Position numbers and translations under genes: made by a program. The notes beneath the pieces are model-generated. The model was not told the DNA's origin, searched no databases, and was given only the letters and a program-made list of their open reading frames with translations. Shown in pieces: positions 17,783 to 27,762 of a stretch of 64,000 nucleotides of DNA (its first letter is position 1; each line of letters opens with the position of its first letter). Origin of the DNA: Ignavibacteriota bacterium (GTDB taxonomy: Bacteria > Bacteroidota > Ignavibacteria > Ignavibacteriales > Ignavibacteriaceae); contig CP053446.1 of assembly GCA_013285405.1 (NCBI GenBank), positions 2,403,001 through 2,467,000 on the forward strand. Direction: 5' to 3'.

Positions 17783-18190
17783 TTATTTCGGCTTCTTTGC
17801 AGTTGCAGTAATTTTTATTTCACCTGCTTGTTTAAAGTGAAGAACAAACTCGCCTTTATCTCCATCATTAATATTTTGCTTTAGTTTCATTACCATAATA
17901 TGATGTGCACCTGGTTTCAATTCAAAAGAACTTCCTCCTTCGATAATGATCATATCAACTTTACGCATACCCATCATTTCACCTTCCGAATACGTTTCAT
18001 GCATTTCAACCTTTTCAGCGAGCCTGGAATCTATTTTAAATAATGTATCCGCAGTTTCAGATTTATTTTCAATTATAAAATAAAGTGCAGTTGTCATTTT
18101 TTCTGCTGATGGTCGCATCCATGCATCTTTGATTTGAATTTTATCTCCGGAGCCAAAGAAGACGAATAAGAGTGAAAATAAAATATTCAT
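17783..18190 (-). CDS. Periplasmic copper chaperone, PCu(A)C family
   Basis: 135 residues with an N-terminal hydrophobic signal (about 1-13). The family copper site is visible as MHETYSEGEMMGM and, about 30 residues later, HHIMVMKL, giving the His/Met ligands of the H(M)X10MX21HXM pattern. Such proteins deliver Cu(I) to cytochrome oxidase CuA sites. Its ATG overlaps the stop of the SCO1/SenC gene by 4 bp, a common pairing for oxidase assembly. No oxidase gene lies in this window. Confidence 0.92.
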   Translation of the reverse strand: MNILFSLLFVFFGSGDKIQIKDAWMRPSAEKMTTALYFIIENKSETADTLFKIDSRLAEKVEMHETYSEGEMMGMRKVDMIIIEGGSSFELKPGAHHIMVMKLKQNINDGDKGEFVLHFKQAGEIKITATAKKPK

Positions 18191-18786
18191 TTTTTATCCT
18201 TTAATAATTTTATGTCTTTAATTAATTCTTCAACGTTTAATTTGCTGCCCACATAATTTTTCTTCAGGCTGGAGTTTTCATCAATAAGAGAAATTCTATC
18301 TGTATGCATCATCGAATATTCATAGTTACCGGACGAATCTATTGCTTCATCTGTTTTGATGGCTTTTACATCAAACCTTTTTAACAACTCATTGATAGTG
18401 CTTCTCTCACCGGTTAACAATGTCCAGCTACTAAAATCCAGCTCACGCGCTTCTGCAAATTTTTTAAGTACTTCCGGAGTATCTCTTTCAGGATCAAAAC
18501 TTAACGCCACGAATTTTACGTCATCAATTCCATCTTCCTTTAGTTTTTTTTCTGTCAGAAACATATTGTGAGTCGTCATCGGACAAATGTCAGGACAATG
18601 AGTGAAGATAAATCCCATTACAGTAATTTGTCCCTTTATAACATCAGGAAAAATCACGTTCAGGCTATCCTGATTAATTAATTGATAACTTTTCTTTGTC
18701 AAATCTTTATCAAGAGGCAGTTGCTCGGTGCACGAAAAAATTAAAATCAGGATAAATACTAATATGATCGGAGTAAATTTATTCAT
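18187..18786 (-). CDS. SCO1/SenC/PrrC family copper-binding lipoprotein
   Basis: 199 residues. A lipoprotein signal ends in LILIFSC (Cys about 19), placing it on the periplasmic membrane face. The thioredoxin-like fold carries the SCO copper motif CPDICP and the distal histidine in MMHTDR. It acts with the PCu(A)C chaperone encoded immediately downstream in CuA-site assembly of cytochrome c oxidase. Confidence 0.93.
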   Translation of the reverse strand: MNKFTPIILVFILILIFSCTEQLPLDKDLTKKSYQLINQDSLNVIFPDVIKGQITVMGFIFTHCPDICPMTTHNMFLTEKKLKEDGIDDVKFVALSFDPERDTPEVLKKFAEARELDFSSWTLLTGERSTINELLKRFDVKAIKTDEAIDSSGNYEYSMMHTDRISLIDENSSLKKNYVGSKLNVEELIKDIKLLKDKK

Positions 18787-18899
18787 AGATATTTGATGTG
18801 AAATTATTTTTAATCACACACATAAACTTATCAAAATATACTAAGTGAATAAAGACAAATTCATTTCTTATTTTTCCGTCATAGATTATTTATAAACGA

Positions 18900-20336
18900 A
18901 TGAGAAAAACTATGTCAGATATGCCAATTGAAGAATTCAGAAAAAGCGGTCATCAACTAATTGATTGGATTGCTGATTACTTAAATGATATTGAAAAATA
19001 TCCACCACTGTCACAAGTAAATCCTGGCGATATTCTCAAAAGAATTCCTGAATCTCCACCACAGAAAGGCGAGGACATTGAAAATGTTTTGAAAGATGTT
19101 GACAAAATTTTGATGGATGGAATTACTCATTGGAATCATCCGGGGTTTATGGCTTACTTCAATTCAACTTCAAGTGGTCCGGGAATTCTCGCAGAGTTAT
19201 TGACAGCAGGATTAGGAATAAACGGAATGCTGTGGAAAACTTCTCCTGTTTTCACTGAACTTGAAAGAGCAATGATGAATTGGTTCAGACAAATGATCGG
19301 TTTGCCGGAAAATTATTGGGGAATTATTTACGATACTGCTTCAACCAGTTCGATGCATGCGATTGCTTCTGCACGTGAGCAATTGAATTTGGTATTCAGA
19401 GAAAAAGGAATGACTGGAAGAGAAGAAATCCCAAAACTCAGAATGTATTGTTCAGAACACGCTCACTCATCAATAGAAAAAGGAGCCGTTACACTTGGAA
19501 TTGGTATTGAAGGCGTGAAAAAAATTCCTGTCAACAATAAATTTGAATTGATTCCTAAAAAACTTGAGCAGAAAATTGTTGAAGATTTTTTAGAAGGGAA
19601 TAAACCATTTTGTGTTGTTGCAACAGTTGGAACAACATCAACGACAAGTATCGATCCTATTGAGGAAATTGCTGAATTATGTGAGAAGTATAATATCTGG
19701 CTTCACATTGATGCTGCTTATGCTGGAGTTGCTGCAATGATTCCTGAAATGAAATGGATTACAAAAGCCTGGGAGAAAGCAGATTCAATAGTTGTTAATC
19801 CTCACAAATGGATGTTCACTCCAATGGATCTGAGCATCTACTTTACACGCAAGCCAGAAATACTTAAGCAAGCATTTAGTCTGGTTCCAGAATATCTTAA
19901 AACAAAAGTAGATGATGAAGTAGAAAATTTGATGGATTATGGAATTCAGCTTGGAAGAAGATTTCGTTCACTTAAATTGTGGTTCATCATAAGATATTTT
20001 GGAGTAGATGGATTAGCTTCAAGAATTAAAAATCATATTAAACTTGCAAAAGAATTTGCTGAATGGGTTGACAATGAAAATGATTTTGAGTTGATGGCTC
20101 CTGTGCTGTTTTCCACTATTTGTTTCAGATACAATCCCGGAAATAAAACAGAGGAAGAATTAAACAATTTAAATGAAAAACTATTTGAAAAAATTAATTT
20201 TTCCGGAAAAATATTTTTATCTCACACAAAACTTAATGACAAGTTTGTAATAAGACTGACAATTGGAAGTATAAGGCACGAAAGAAGACATATTGAAGAA
20301 GCATGGCAGATTATTAAAAAATTAACTCATAAGTAA
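18900..20336 (+). CDS. PLP-dependent group II decarboxylase (aromatic-L-amino-acid decarboxylase family)
   Basis: 478 residues, the normal length for the family. The cofactor lysine lies in NPHKWMF, and the PLP-contacting aspartate in HIDAAYAG. The N-terminal EFRKSGHQLIDWIADYL and WNHPGFMAYF blocks are typical of tyrosine/tryptophan/DOPA decarboxylases. The substrate cannot be fixed from sequence; an aromatic amino acid is most likely. It is a single gene with no obvious partner. Confidence 0.93.
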   Translation: MRKTMSDMPIEEFRKSGHQLIDWIADYLNDIEKYPPLSQVNPGDILKRIPESPPQKGEDIENVLKDVDKILMDGITHWNHPGFMAYFNSTSSGPGILAELLTAGLGINGMLWKTSPVFTELERAMMNWFRQMIGLPENYWGIIYDTASTSSMHAIASAREQLNLVFREKGMTGREEIPKLRMYCSEHAHSSIEKGAVTLGIGIEGVKKIPVNNKFELIPKKLEQKIVEDFLEGNKPFCVVATVGTTSTTSIDPIEEIAELCEKYNIWLHIDAAYAGVAAMIPEMKWITKAWEKADSIVVNPHKWMFTPMDLSIYFTRKPEILKQAFSLVPEYLKTKVDDEVENLMDYGIQLGRRFRSLKLWFIIRYFGVDGLASRIKNHIKLAKEFAEWVDNENDFELMAPVLFSTICFRYNPGNKTEEELNNLNEKLFEKINFSGKIFLSHTKLNDKFVIRLTIGSIRHERRHIEEAWQIIKKLTHK

Positions 20337-20558
20337 CACTTTCATCACAAATAATTATCAGGCTGCTCATACAATCGAATACATTTTCTTCTTATTTATC
20401 TTTTTCTTCTCAACGAATAGAAGTAAAAAGTTTTGTTCTAGTAATACTCACGTGAACGATTTAATGCTATTTTGATTATGCAATTATTGGACTGAATCTT
20501 ATTACTGAACATTGCATCTTACTTCTACGATTTAACATATTTCTGAAGAAAGGGAGAA

Positions 20559-21008
20559 ATGGAAACAAAAAAAGTTTACCTGAAGCAAGTAAAGGGATTG
20601 ACATTTACGGCAAAAGGGGATACAAATCATTGGATTACAATGGATGGTCCTGAAAAATTAGGTGGAAGCGATGCTGGTTCAAGACCAAAAGAACTGGTTC
20701 TTATGGCATTAGCTGGCTGCACTGGAAGCGATGTTGTGAGCATTCTTCAAAAAAAGCGGGTTAATCTTTCTGATTTTGAAATTAATATCACGGCACAGCA
20801 AACCGAAACGCATCCAAAAGTATTTTCACACGTAGATTTGGAATACGTTTTTTACGGAAAAGACATAAAAGAAAAAGATGTTGAAAGAGCAATAGAACTT
20901 TCAACTCAAACTTATTGCGGTGTATCTGCAATGCTGCAAAAGGCAATGACTATAAATCATACTTACCGGATTGAAGAGACCGAAGAAGCAAAAATAATTT
21001 CAGCTTGA
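20559..21008 (+). CDS. OsmC/Ohr family peroxiredoxin-like protein
   Basis: 149 residues with no signal peptide. The two redox cysteines of the family are present in LAGCTGSDVV and TYCGVSAML, and the RPKELVLMAL block is typical. The family reduces organic hydroperoxides. A GGGAG ribosome site precedes the ATG. It is closer to the YhfA/OsmC-like subgroup than to Ohr, judging by the opening TFTAKGDTNHWITMDG segment. Confidence 0.9.
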   Translation: METKKVYLKQVKGLTFTAKGDTNHWITMDGPEKLGGSDAGSRPKELVLMALAGCTGSDVVSILQKKRVNLSDFEINITAQQTETHPKVFSHVDLEYVFYGKDIKEKDVERAIELSTQTYCGVSAMLQKAMTINHTYRIEETEEAKIISA

Positions 21009-21039
21009 TTAGTTTTTATACAAAAATTAATCTTAAAAC

Positions 21040-21393
21040 TTATGAGCTTTTTTGATAAAGTCCGATGCTGTTGCCATCAAGATCAAAAATGACAGCGTAC
21101 CAACCCATTGCGGGGATAGTAGTTTTTCCGGTTTTAATATGACCACCGGCAGAAATAGCTTTTTCCAGAATCTGCTCAAGATTATCAATAGTTACGTGGA
21201 AAACTGTACTATCCCCTTTAACTACAGATTCTACTTTTCTCAACCCTGCCATAATTCCCTGATGGTTGTTAAAGAGTAAATAACCATTCCCGAAAGGTTT
21301 GAATTCCCAATTAAAAACTTTTTTGAAAAATTCAGATGAACGTGTAAGATCTGTAGATGGAATTTCGATATGAGAAATAAGTGGATTTGACAT
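21040..21393 (-). CDS. VOC superfamily (glyoxalase/dioxygenase-like) protein
   Basis: 117 residues with one beta-alpha-beta-beta-beta pair typical of small VOC proteins: HIEIPSTDLTRSSEFFKKVFNWEF at the start and AVIFDLDGNSIGLYQ at the end. The substrate is unknown. Convergent with the OsmC-like gene, 31 bp apart. Confidence 0.85.
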   Translation of the reverse strand: MSNPLISHIEIPSTDLTRSSEFFKKVFNWEFKPFGNGYLLFNNHQGIMAGLRKVESVVKGDSTVFHVTIDNLEQILEKAISAGGHIKTGKTTIPAMGWYAVIFDLDGNSIGLYQKSS

Positions 21394-21493
21394 TACAACT
21401 TCCTTAATTTTCTAAGAAGATTAAATAGAATTTATTACTTATCTGACTGTAAAAATAAAAATATATCTTTGAACCCGAAAACACTTTTTTAGT

Positions 21494-22246
21494 ATGGTAA
21501 AAATTTTATCAAATACCGATTTTTATAATGAAATAGCATCAGGTTATGATGATATGGTGTCGTTTGGAAAATTAATTGAAAAGAAAAGTAAAGATTTAGC
21601 CGGATTCATAGATGATAAAATTAAATCTGCTGCAGACATTGGTTGCGGCACCGGTGTTGATTCGATAGCTCTTAGTTTATCAGGATTGAAAGTTACTGCA
21701 TTCGATCCCTCATCTGAGATGATCAGTGTGGCAAAAACAAATGCAGCCATATATGACAGTCAAATTAATTTCTATATTTCTTCTTCTGACGAAATCCCGA
21801 AGGAGTTTAATGATCAATTTGATTTAGTAGTATCTCTTGGAAATACATTCGCTAATATTCCGTCAAACAAATTTGCTGAATCAATACAACGGTGTTATAG
21901 GATTCTAAAACCTGGAGGAAGATTATTAGTTCAGATTCTTAATTATGCAAATATTCTGAACAATGAAAAACGAATAGTAAATATCAGAGAGGGAAAAGAC
22001 AATTATTTTATCAGGTTTTATGATTTTTATAATGAGTATTTAGTCTTCAATATTTTAACTTTCTCAAAATTAAAACCATCTGAACAGTCTCTGATTTCCA
22101 CAAAACTTTTTCCACATTCTAGAGCGGATTTCGACAGAGAATTGCTCAAGACCGGCTTTTATTCAATTCAGTTTTTCTCAGATCTCGGCTTATCAGATTT
22201 TAATGTAGAATCTAAGGACCTGGTTGTCTCTGCATGGAAAAAATAA
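21494..22246 (+). CDS. SAM-dependent class I methyltransferase
   Basis: 250 residues. The SAM-binding motif I is ADIGCGTGVDS (about 48-58), motif II includes AFDPSSEMI, and motif IV is FDLVVSLGNTFANI. KPGGRLLVQ is the usual post-motif. The C-terminal region is variable and gives no hint of the methyl acceptor. Confidence 0.88.
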   Translation: MVKILSNTDFYNEIASGYDDMVSFGKLIEKKSKDLAGFIDDKIKSAADIGCGTGVDSIALSLSGLKVTAFDPSSEMISVAKTNAAIYDSQINFYISSSDEIPKEFNDQFDLVVSLGNTFANIPSNKFAESIQRCYRILKPGGRLLVQILNYANILNNEKRIVNIREGKDNYFIRFYDFYNEYLVFNILTFSKLKPSEQSLISTKLFPHSRADFDRELLKTGFYSIQFFSDLGLSDFNVESKDLVVSAWKK

Positions 22247-22495
22247 ATATGGAATCCGATATTATCTTTACGTCATTTTGCTGATCTCATAAATTATGTC
22301 TGAATGTAAATCAGATGATAGTTTTAATAAAATAAACCGGCTCAACTAACTATTGATTTGAAAAGCTAATTTTGCTAAGTTTTGTGAGCAATCTATTATG
22401 AATTTAATTTTCCATGATGTTCAATTCGTAATAATATTAGAGTGCAAATAATTATTGACCATCAACAAAAAAATAATTTGATCGGAGGCTCAATT

Positions 22496-23155
22496 ATGTG
22501 GAGAATAATTACCTACCTTTTCCTTTCTACAATAATCCTGCTTGCAGGTTGTGGTAAGGGAGATAATAACCAGCCAAATGAAAATCAAAAAAATGAATCT
22601 GAAGATAAAACAGGTATTAAAAGTCTGGATGATTTTGTAGATAATATGAAAGATGTCCAGAAAAATATTGAAGAAGGTAAAAAATATGAAGTTGTTGACT
22701 TTAGAGAACTGAAAGCTTTGTTACCCGAATCACTTGGTGATTTAAAACGAACAAATGCAGAAGGTGAAAAAAGCGGTGCAATGGGTTTTACTGTTTCGAA
22801 GGCTGAAGCAGATTACAATAATGAAGATTATTCCAAACGTATTGATTTGGAAATAACGGATATAAGCGGCGCAACCGGATTTACTGGTCTTGCAGCCTGG
22901 GGATGGTCAATAGCAGATATAGATAAAGAGGACGAATCAGGTTATGAAAAAACGATCAAATATAAAGGGCACAAAGGTTTTGAAAAATATAACAATCAGG
23001 ATCAGTACGGAAGTTTTGAAGTTTTAATTTCAGGTAGATTTATTGTTGCGGTTCACGGCAATGCTGTTTCGATGGCTGAAATAAAATCTGCTATTGATCA
23101 GGTTGATATTGGTAAGCTGGAATCAATGAAAGAAGCAAACCCAATTAGTGAATAA
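22496..23155 (+). CDS. Lipoprotein of unknown function
   Basis: About 219 residues from the ATG at 22496, chosen over the upstream GTG at 22442 because GGAGG lies at 22484-22488 and the resulting N-terminus is a clean lipoprotein signal ending in ILLAGC. A low-complexity Asn/Glu/Lys linker follows. The remaining domain (about 70-215) has no family that I recognise. It is followed 43 bp later by a Yip1-like membrane gene. Confidence 0.8.
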   Translation: MWRIITYLFLSTIILLAGCGKGDNNQPNENQKNESEDKTGIKSLDDFVDNMKDVQKNIEEGKKYEVVDFRELKALLPESLGDLKRTNAEGEKSGAMGFTVSKAEADYNNEDYSKRIDLEITDISGATGFTGLAAWGWSIADIDKEDESGYEKTIKYKGHKGFEKYNNQDQYGSFEVLISGRFIVAVHGNAVSMAEIKSAIDQVDIGKLESMKEANPISE

Positions 23156-23198
23156 CGAATTTCTCTTTCACATTCATCAACATTAAAAGGAGTAATTT

Positions 23199-23792
23199 AT
23201 GAACCTTGTTGAACGGGCAAAAAACATTATTATAACTCCCAAAACGGAGTGGGAGAAAGTAGCTGCTGAGGAACCAAATGTTCAGCAGATCATGGTTGGA
23301 TATGTTCTTCCACTTGCATTAATACCAACGATTGCTTCGATAGTCGGCTGGGGTGTTATTGGCATTTTGGGTTTTACATCCGTTACTTACGGAATTGCCA
23401 TGGGACTTGTTCAATTGCTAAACGCATTTTTATCAGTACTCATTGCAGCTTTTGTTATTGATGCATTAGCCGGAAGTTTTGGTTCTGCAAAAAACTTTGG
23501 ACGAGCAGTTCAACTGGTAGCATATTCAATGACGCCAATTTGGATTGCGGGAATACTTGGCATTCTTCCGGCAATAGGTTGGCTTGCGTTTTTACTGGGT
23601 TTGTATGGACTGTTTTTGCTATACATGGGCTTATCTCCAATAATGAAAACCCCTGAAGATAAAAAAGCTGTTTACCTGATTGTTATTATTATTGTGCTGA
23701 TTGCTATCTACTGGATTTTAACGCTGATCCTGACTGCTATTTTCTTTGCAGTATTTGGCTTAAGTCTTCTTTCAGCATTAACAACATATTAA
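23199..23792 (+). CDS. Yip1-family integral membrane protein
   Basis: 197 residues with five hydrophobic helices. The start NLVERAKNIIITPKTEWEKVAAE is characteristic of bacterial Yip1-domain proteins. The function in bacteria is not established. An AAAAGGAG ribosome site precedes the ATG, and a strong terminator follows the stop. Confidence 0.87.
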   Translation: MNLVERAKNIIITPKTEWEKVAAEEPNVQQIMVGYVLPLALIPTIASIVGWGVIGILGFTSVTYGIAMGLVQLLNAFLSVLIAAFVIDALAGSFGSAKNFGRAVQLVAYSMTPIWIAGILGILPAIGWLAFLLGLYGLFLLYMGLSPIMKTPEDKKAVYLIVIIIVLIAIYWILTLILTAIFFAVFGLSLLSALTTY

Positions 23793-23811
23793 GAAGGGCG
23801 TAATGCATTTT

Positions 23812-23847
23812 AAACCTGTCCGAATAATATTGGACAGGTTTTTTTAT
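23812..23847 (+). terminator. Rho-independent terminator after the Yip1 gene
   Basis: A 10-bp stem, AAACCTGTCC and GGACAGGTTT, with loop GAATAATATT, runs directly into a T-tract. Confidence 0.92.
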
Positions 23848-23935
23848 TAATTTTTTTTAACCGAACCAAATCATAATTGTGTTGAAGTGTGAAAAAAGTT
23901 AATCTAAGATTTTTTAGAGGAATGTGTTAGTGAAT

Positions 23936-25165
23936 TTAACTTGCCACTAATTTTTCAAGGTAAGTAATATCTGCTTTTGAATCTATCTTTTTAAAATATC
24001 CAAGTGCTTCATTAAGATATTTACCGGCTTTCGCTAACTCGCCTTTTTTCTTAAACAAGACACCAAGTTCGCATGCAACCTCAGCTAAATTTAACTGGTT
24101 GTTCAAATCTTTATTCAACCTGTAAGCCGTGAGCAAAGAATTTTCAGCAGCTTCAATATTGTTCTTATGACTATTAATGATTCCTTTTATTTTATAAACT
24201 TCCGCAATGGAAAGTTTATCGTTTATTTTGTTGGCTATTTCCATAGATTTATTAGCGAAAGCGCCTGCAAAATCAAAGTCATTTTGCTGGAGATAAACAA
24301 AAGCTTTGTTGATGTAAGCGATACCTAAATTCTGCAAATAATTGGAACGGATAGATAGTTCAATACTTTCGTTGAACTCATTTATTGCAGTTGAATATTC
24401 TTTCTTCTTTGTATAAACCATTCCAAGATTCTGTTTAATTTCAGCTATTCTTTTTATGTCACCAATTTTTTCAAAATTCAAAAGTGCCCTTTTCAGGTAT
24501 GAAAGAGCTTCATTAAAATTACCTTGCATACCATTGATTATTCCAAGATTAATTTCAATAGTACCGATTAATGAAATATCCTTTACTTCCTGCAATGCAA
24601 TTAATGCATTTTCGAAATGCTCTTTAGCTTTGTTTAGATTTCCCTGATCACCATGAATAGTTCCGAGAATATTCTGACAGTGAATGTTTCCCCTGGTATC
24701 GTTTTCATTCCGGAAAATCTGAATTGACCTGTCCAGATAACTTATACTTAATTCCCATTGTGCCTGACGACTATAAATCTCACCTATTGCAAGCAGTGCG
24801 TTAGCTCCGATATCAGTCATCTCAATTTTATCATTGCACAAGTGGATAATTTTTTCGTGTATTTCCAATGCGATCGTATTTTCACCAGCGATGATTGTAT
24901 GCTGACCAAGATAAAGTAAAAATTGAATAAACTTTTCTTCGTTTAATCTTGTCTCAGCAAAAGTAATTATCTGGTCTATCTGGTAACGAGTTTGCGGTGA
25001 TGAACTTATATCTATAATACGATCTCTGGTGCTATCCTTTGCACTATCCTTTTGAACAGTATCAATGGACAGTTTGTCAACAAAATCTTTTCTATCAGCT
25101 TTATCGAAAAAATTTTTTAACGCTTCATCCACAATGGGGTGAGTATTTAATACTGTATTATTCAC
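23936..25165 (-). CDS. TPR-repeat protein
   Basis: 409 residues. After an N-terminal region of about 80 residues, at least seven TPR-type helical pairs follow (for example GNLNKAKEHFENALIAL and GNFNEALSYLKRALLNF). There is no signal peptide or membrane helix, so it is cytoplasmic. TPR arrays mediate protein-protein contacts; the partner is unknown. No enzyme domain was seen. Confidence 0.85.
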   Translation of the reverse strand: MNNTVLNTHPIVDEALKNFFDKADRKDFVDKLSIDTVQKDSAKDSTRDRIIDISSSPQTRYQIDQIITFAETRLNEEKFIQFLLYLGQHTIIAGENTIALEIHEKIIHLCNDKIEMTDIGANALLAIGEIYSRQAQWELSISYLDRSIQIFRNENDTRGNIHCQNILGTIHGDQGNLNKAKEHFENALIALQEVKDISLIGTIEINLGIINGMQGNFNEALSYLKRALLNFEKIGDIKRIAEIKQNLGMVYTKKKEYSTAINEFNESIELSIRSNYLQNLGIAYINKAFVYLQQNDFDFAGAFANKSMEIANKINDKLSIAEVYKIKGIINSHKNNIEAAENSLLTAYRLNKDLNNQLNLAEVACELGVLFKKKGELAKAGKYLNEALGYFKKIDSKADITYLEKLVAS

Positions 25166-25557
25166 TCGGCTGTTCGTTCAATTCTTTATAACTGACTTAT
25201 TAATGTTATGTTACGGCAAGCCTTGTGCCATCATGGAAATATTATGGTATTGGAATACCGAGTTTTTTGAATCGATTTAGGGTAAAATTTACAGTATGTA
25301 TTCAAAAATCATAGCAAATCGCAATGTTTTTTTGCTGTTAGAAAATTTAACATTTGTAGTCAAAGCAAATGAACCACAGACCCACCTAATTTATTTAGAT
25401 AGGTGATGAGTTTTAAAATAAGATACTTTAGCGTCCGCAAATAATATAATGTACAACCTCTATTGATAAAGCAAAAGAAAGAAGATAAGTTACAGACGGG
25501 AAATAAAAGCAGAAAGAAAGCGGGAGAAAAACCTTTCAATCAGTGGAGTAAAACTTT
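25166..25557. other. Intergenic region without a recognisable gene
   Basis: AT-rich. It contains two short hairpins (GGTAT-TGGA-ATACC followed by GAGTTTTTT near 25246, and CACCTA ... TAGGTG near 25385) but no convincing ORF or RNA gene. Confidence 0.5.
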
Positions 25558-25620
25558 ATGAAAAGAAGTTTGGAAAAAAAAGAACTTGACAAACAAAACA
25601 AATTGAGTAAACTTTCACTA

Positions 25621-25648
25621 CTCACTACTCACTACTCACTACTCACTA
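25621..25648 (+). repeat. 7-bp tandem repeat (CTCACTA x4) at the start of a secreted-protein gene
   Basis: Four perfect CTCACTA units are flanked by a partial unit (CACTA, 25616-25620) and a decayed one (CTTACTT). Seven is not a multiple of three. The repeat lies between an ATG with a good ribosome site (GGAG 25545-25548, ATG 25558) and the main reading frame. With four units the ATG frame stops at TAG 25684-25686. With three units, or six, it reads into the long frame. Confidence 0.9.
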
Positions 25649-25669
25649 CTTACTTTTACTTTTTACCTA

Positions 25670-27745
25670 TTGCTTCTATCTTCTAGCGTTACCGCCCAAG
25701 TAATAATAAAAGAAAGAGTTGAAATAGAACCGTTAAAAATACCTGTATCGAACAATCCTACATTTAATATCGACACATCAATCTGTAATAAATTTGAATA
25801 TGATCCTGAAATAATTGTTACAGATGGAGATGATAAAACATATTCGGTATGGTATGGTGATTGTTCAGCCATCGGTTTTGGCGGATACAACGATTGTATT
25901 CACTTTGACTTTAATGATGATTACTGGATAGTAACAATAGAAGAAGGATTTGAATATGTTCAACCAAGGACAAGCTTCCTGGATTGTGATGGACCATATT
26001 CAGATGAGGGAGAAAATTTTTATATAGATTACAATTATTGCTTACATCTTGTTTTTAACAAACAGGGACCGGGGAATATGGCACAGGTAAAAATAAAATT
26101 TGCTAATAGTACAAAGGTTGCACATTATAGCTTTGAAGTTTACAGACCATTATTCCACATAACACCAACAGACACAATTGAGTTGATGGAATACGGAGAT
26201 TATGAAGTAGTAGATAATTATGAAGTTTTGAACCAATGCAACACATATTGGCCGTGGCTACCGGATACAGTATCAATAATCAAGGAGATAATACAGGGCA
26301 ATGAATATTGTCAGCTATGGAACTCAAACACAAATCAATATGGAACAACATTTATTGGTGGAGGAATATATATAGTTGCAAACGGAATAAGATCAGAGCA
26401 GGATGAAGAAGTAATAATAAGAATAAGCACAAGCGAATCAGGGATTGAGCCAATAAATTTACAATATAAAGTTAGGCCAGTTGAATTAGAAATCACAGCA
26501 ATACCATCGGTGTTGGCACCAGGAGATACAGCCACAATAATTATACAAAAGAAATATCAGGATGGCACTATAGAAGATTTTCCTGAATGGCAGGGATTTG
26601 AAATAGCTAAAGTTGAAGGATGCGCATTAGGGGAGATATTGGTTGGAGGAGAGAGCGGAGCATATTTTTATGATGTATTACAACCGATACAATTTGTAGT
26701 TGATAGCATAGCTGAGAACGGAACAGTAAAGTTGCAAATAGGTGTACCAAAATCTCCAAGTTTTGGTACTCGACCAGTTAAGCAGAAAAACACAAATACA
26801 AACCAAACTAATTTAGCAGATAAACAAAAACAAAGACAGCAAACACCACCGGCCGAAAACCCTATATTATATTGTTCCGCAGAAATATTTGAATCCCTGT
26901 TGAATAACGATTTTTATCTGGAAGTGGGGGATGGGTGTGACAAACCTGAATGGGCTTGTCCTGTTTCGATAAAACGTCCTAAGATTGATGTTAAAGAAAT
27001 TAATATGAGCAACTGTTTAGAGGATGAAAAAAATGATATAAAAAGTTTATGTACTGGTAAATATGGATTTTTTCATCCAATATATGATGGCCCGTTTTGG
27101 GAACCACAATTCACTGTAGAGCCTTATTTTGATAGTGTGAAAGGAATATGGCAGTTAAATTATAATTCAGATCCTATTTATATCAGAGCATACACAGTTT
27201 TCTGTCCTGAATGCGTACCTGAAAGTGGCATTATCAGAAGCTTGGATGATGTATGGAATAAAATTCCTGAAGATAAATTATGTAAAGCTCTGGAAGATTT
27301 CGAATTACAAAAGAAATATGGGGTAGATGTAGAATTTATAATTGAGGAACAAGTGATGGCACACGAGAGATTACATAAAACAGATTTTTTTACTGCCATA
27401 GCAAAGACCGTATATTATTATCCAGAAAATGATGTAGATAAATACAATACCACACTCCTAGATACAAAATACAAATGTAAAGATGCTCCTAATTACGATG
27501 TAGCAATTGATAAAATTCAAGTGTACCTGGATAATGTGTATCAAGAGTTTCAGAAGGATTTAAAAAAAGTTTATACATTTATAACAGGTAAAGATGAAAC
27601 AATAGAAAACGAAACTTATGAAACTGTTTCCCACGATTTATATGAAGTGCAAAGTATTATTCAAGATTATATTGATGAAATAAATAATCGTATTATAAGT
27701 ATTAATAAAAGCAGAACCGAAGAATTAAAAATAAAATGTAATTAA
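25670..27745 (+). CDS. Secreted protein with HEXXH motif, probably phase variable
   Basis: 691 residues counted from a TTG, but this start is unlikely. There is no ATG in frame before the conserved body, and the true start is probably ATG 25558, one repeat unit out of frame. Restored, the N-terminus would be a signal peptide ending in LLLLSSSVTAQ. The body has no named family that I recognise. Near residue 565 is HERLHKTDF, an HEXXH zinc-peptidase-like motif, which is HENAHGQDF in the truncated paralogue at 30680. The family could be a metalloprotease or a protein with a degenerate site. It heads a three-gene block duplicated downstream. Confidence 0.72.
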   Translation: MLLSSSVTAQVIIKERVEIEPLKIPVSNNPTFNIDTSICNKFEYDPEIIVTDGDDKTYSVWYGDCSAIGFGGYNDCIHFDFNDDYWIVTIEEGFEYVQPRTSFLDCDGPYSDEGENFYIDYNYCLHLVFNKQGPGNMAQVKIKFANSTKVAHYSFEVYRPLFHITPTDTIELMEYGDYEVVDNYEVLNQCNTYWPWLPDTVSIIKEIIQGNEYCQLWNSNTNQYGTTFIGGGIYIVANGIRSEQDEEVIIRISTSESGIEPINLQYKVRPVELEITAIPSVLAPGDTATIIIQKKYQDGTIEDFPEWQGFEIAKVEGCALGEILVGGESGAYFYDVLQPIQFVVDSIAENGTVKLQIGVPKSPSFGTRPVKQKNTNTNQTNLADKQKQRQQTPPAENPILYCSAEIFESLLNNDFYLEVGDGCDKPEWACPVSIKRPKIDVKEINMSNCLEDEKNDIKSLCTGKYGFFHPIYDGPFWEPQFTVEPYFDSVKGIWQLNYNSDPIYIRAYTVFCPECVPESGIIRSLDDVWNKIPEDKLCKALEDFELQKKYGVDVEFIIEEQVMAHERLHKTDFFTAIAKTVYYYPENDVDKYNTTLLDTKYKCKDAPNYDVAIDKIQVYLDNVYQEFQKDLKKVYTFITGKDETIENETYETVSHDLYEVQSIIQDYIDEINNRIISINKSRTEELKIKCN

Positions 27746-27762
27746 TCTTTTAAGGTGGAAAA

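Noticed and set aside
25621-25648. CRISPR or satellite array
   Set aside because: Units are only 7 bp with no spacers, and only four copies exist.
25558-25686. A real 42-residue protein from ATG 25558
   Set aside because: The frame is better explained as the 5' end of the long gene, put out of frame by the 7-bp repeat; the short product would end within its own signal sequence.
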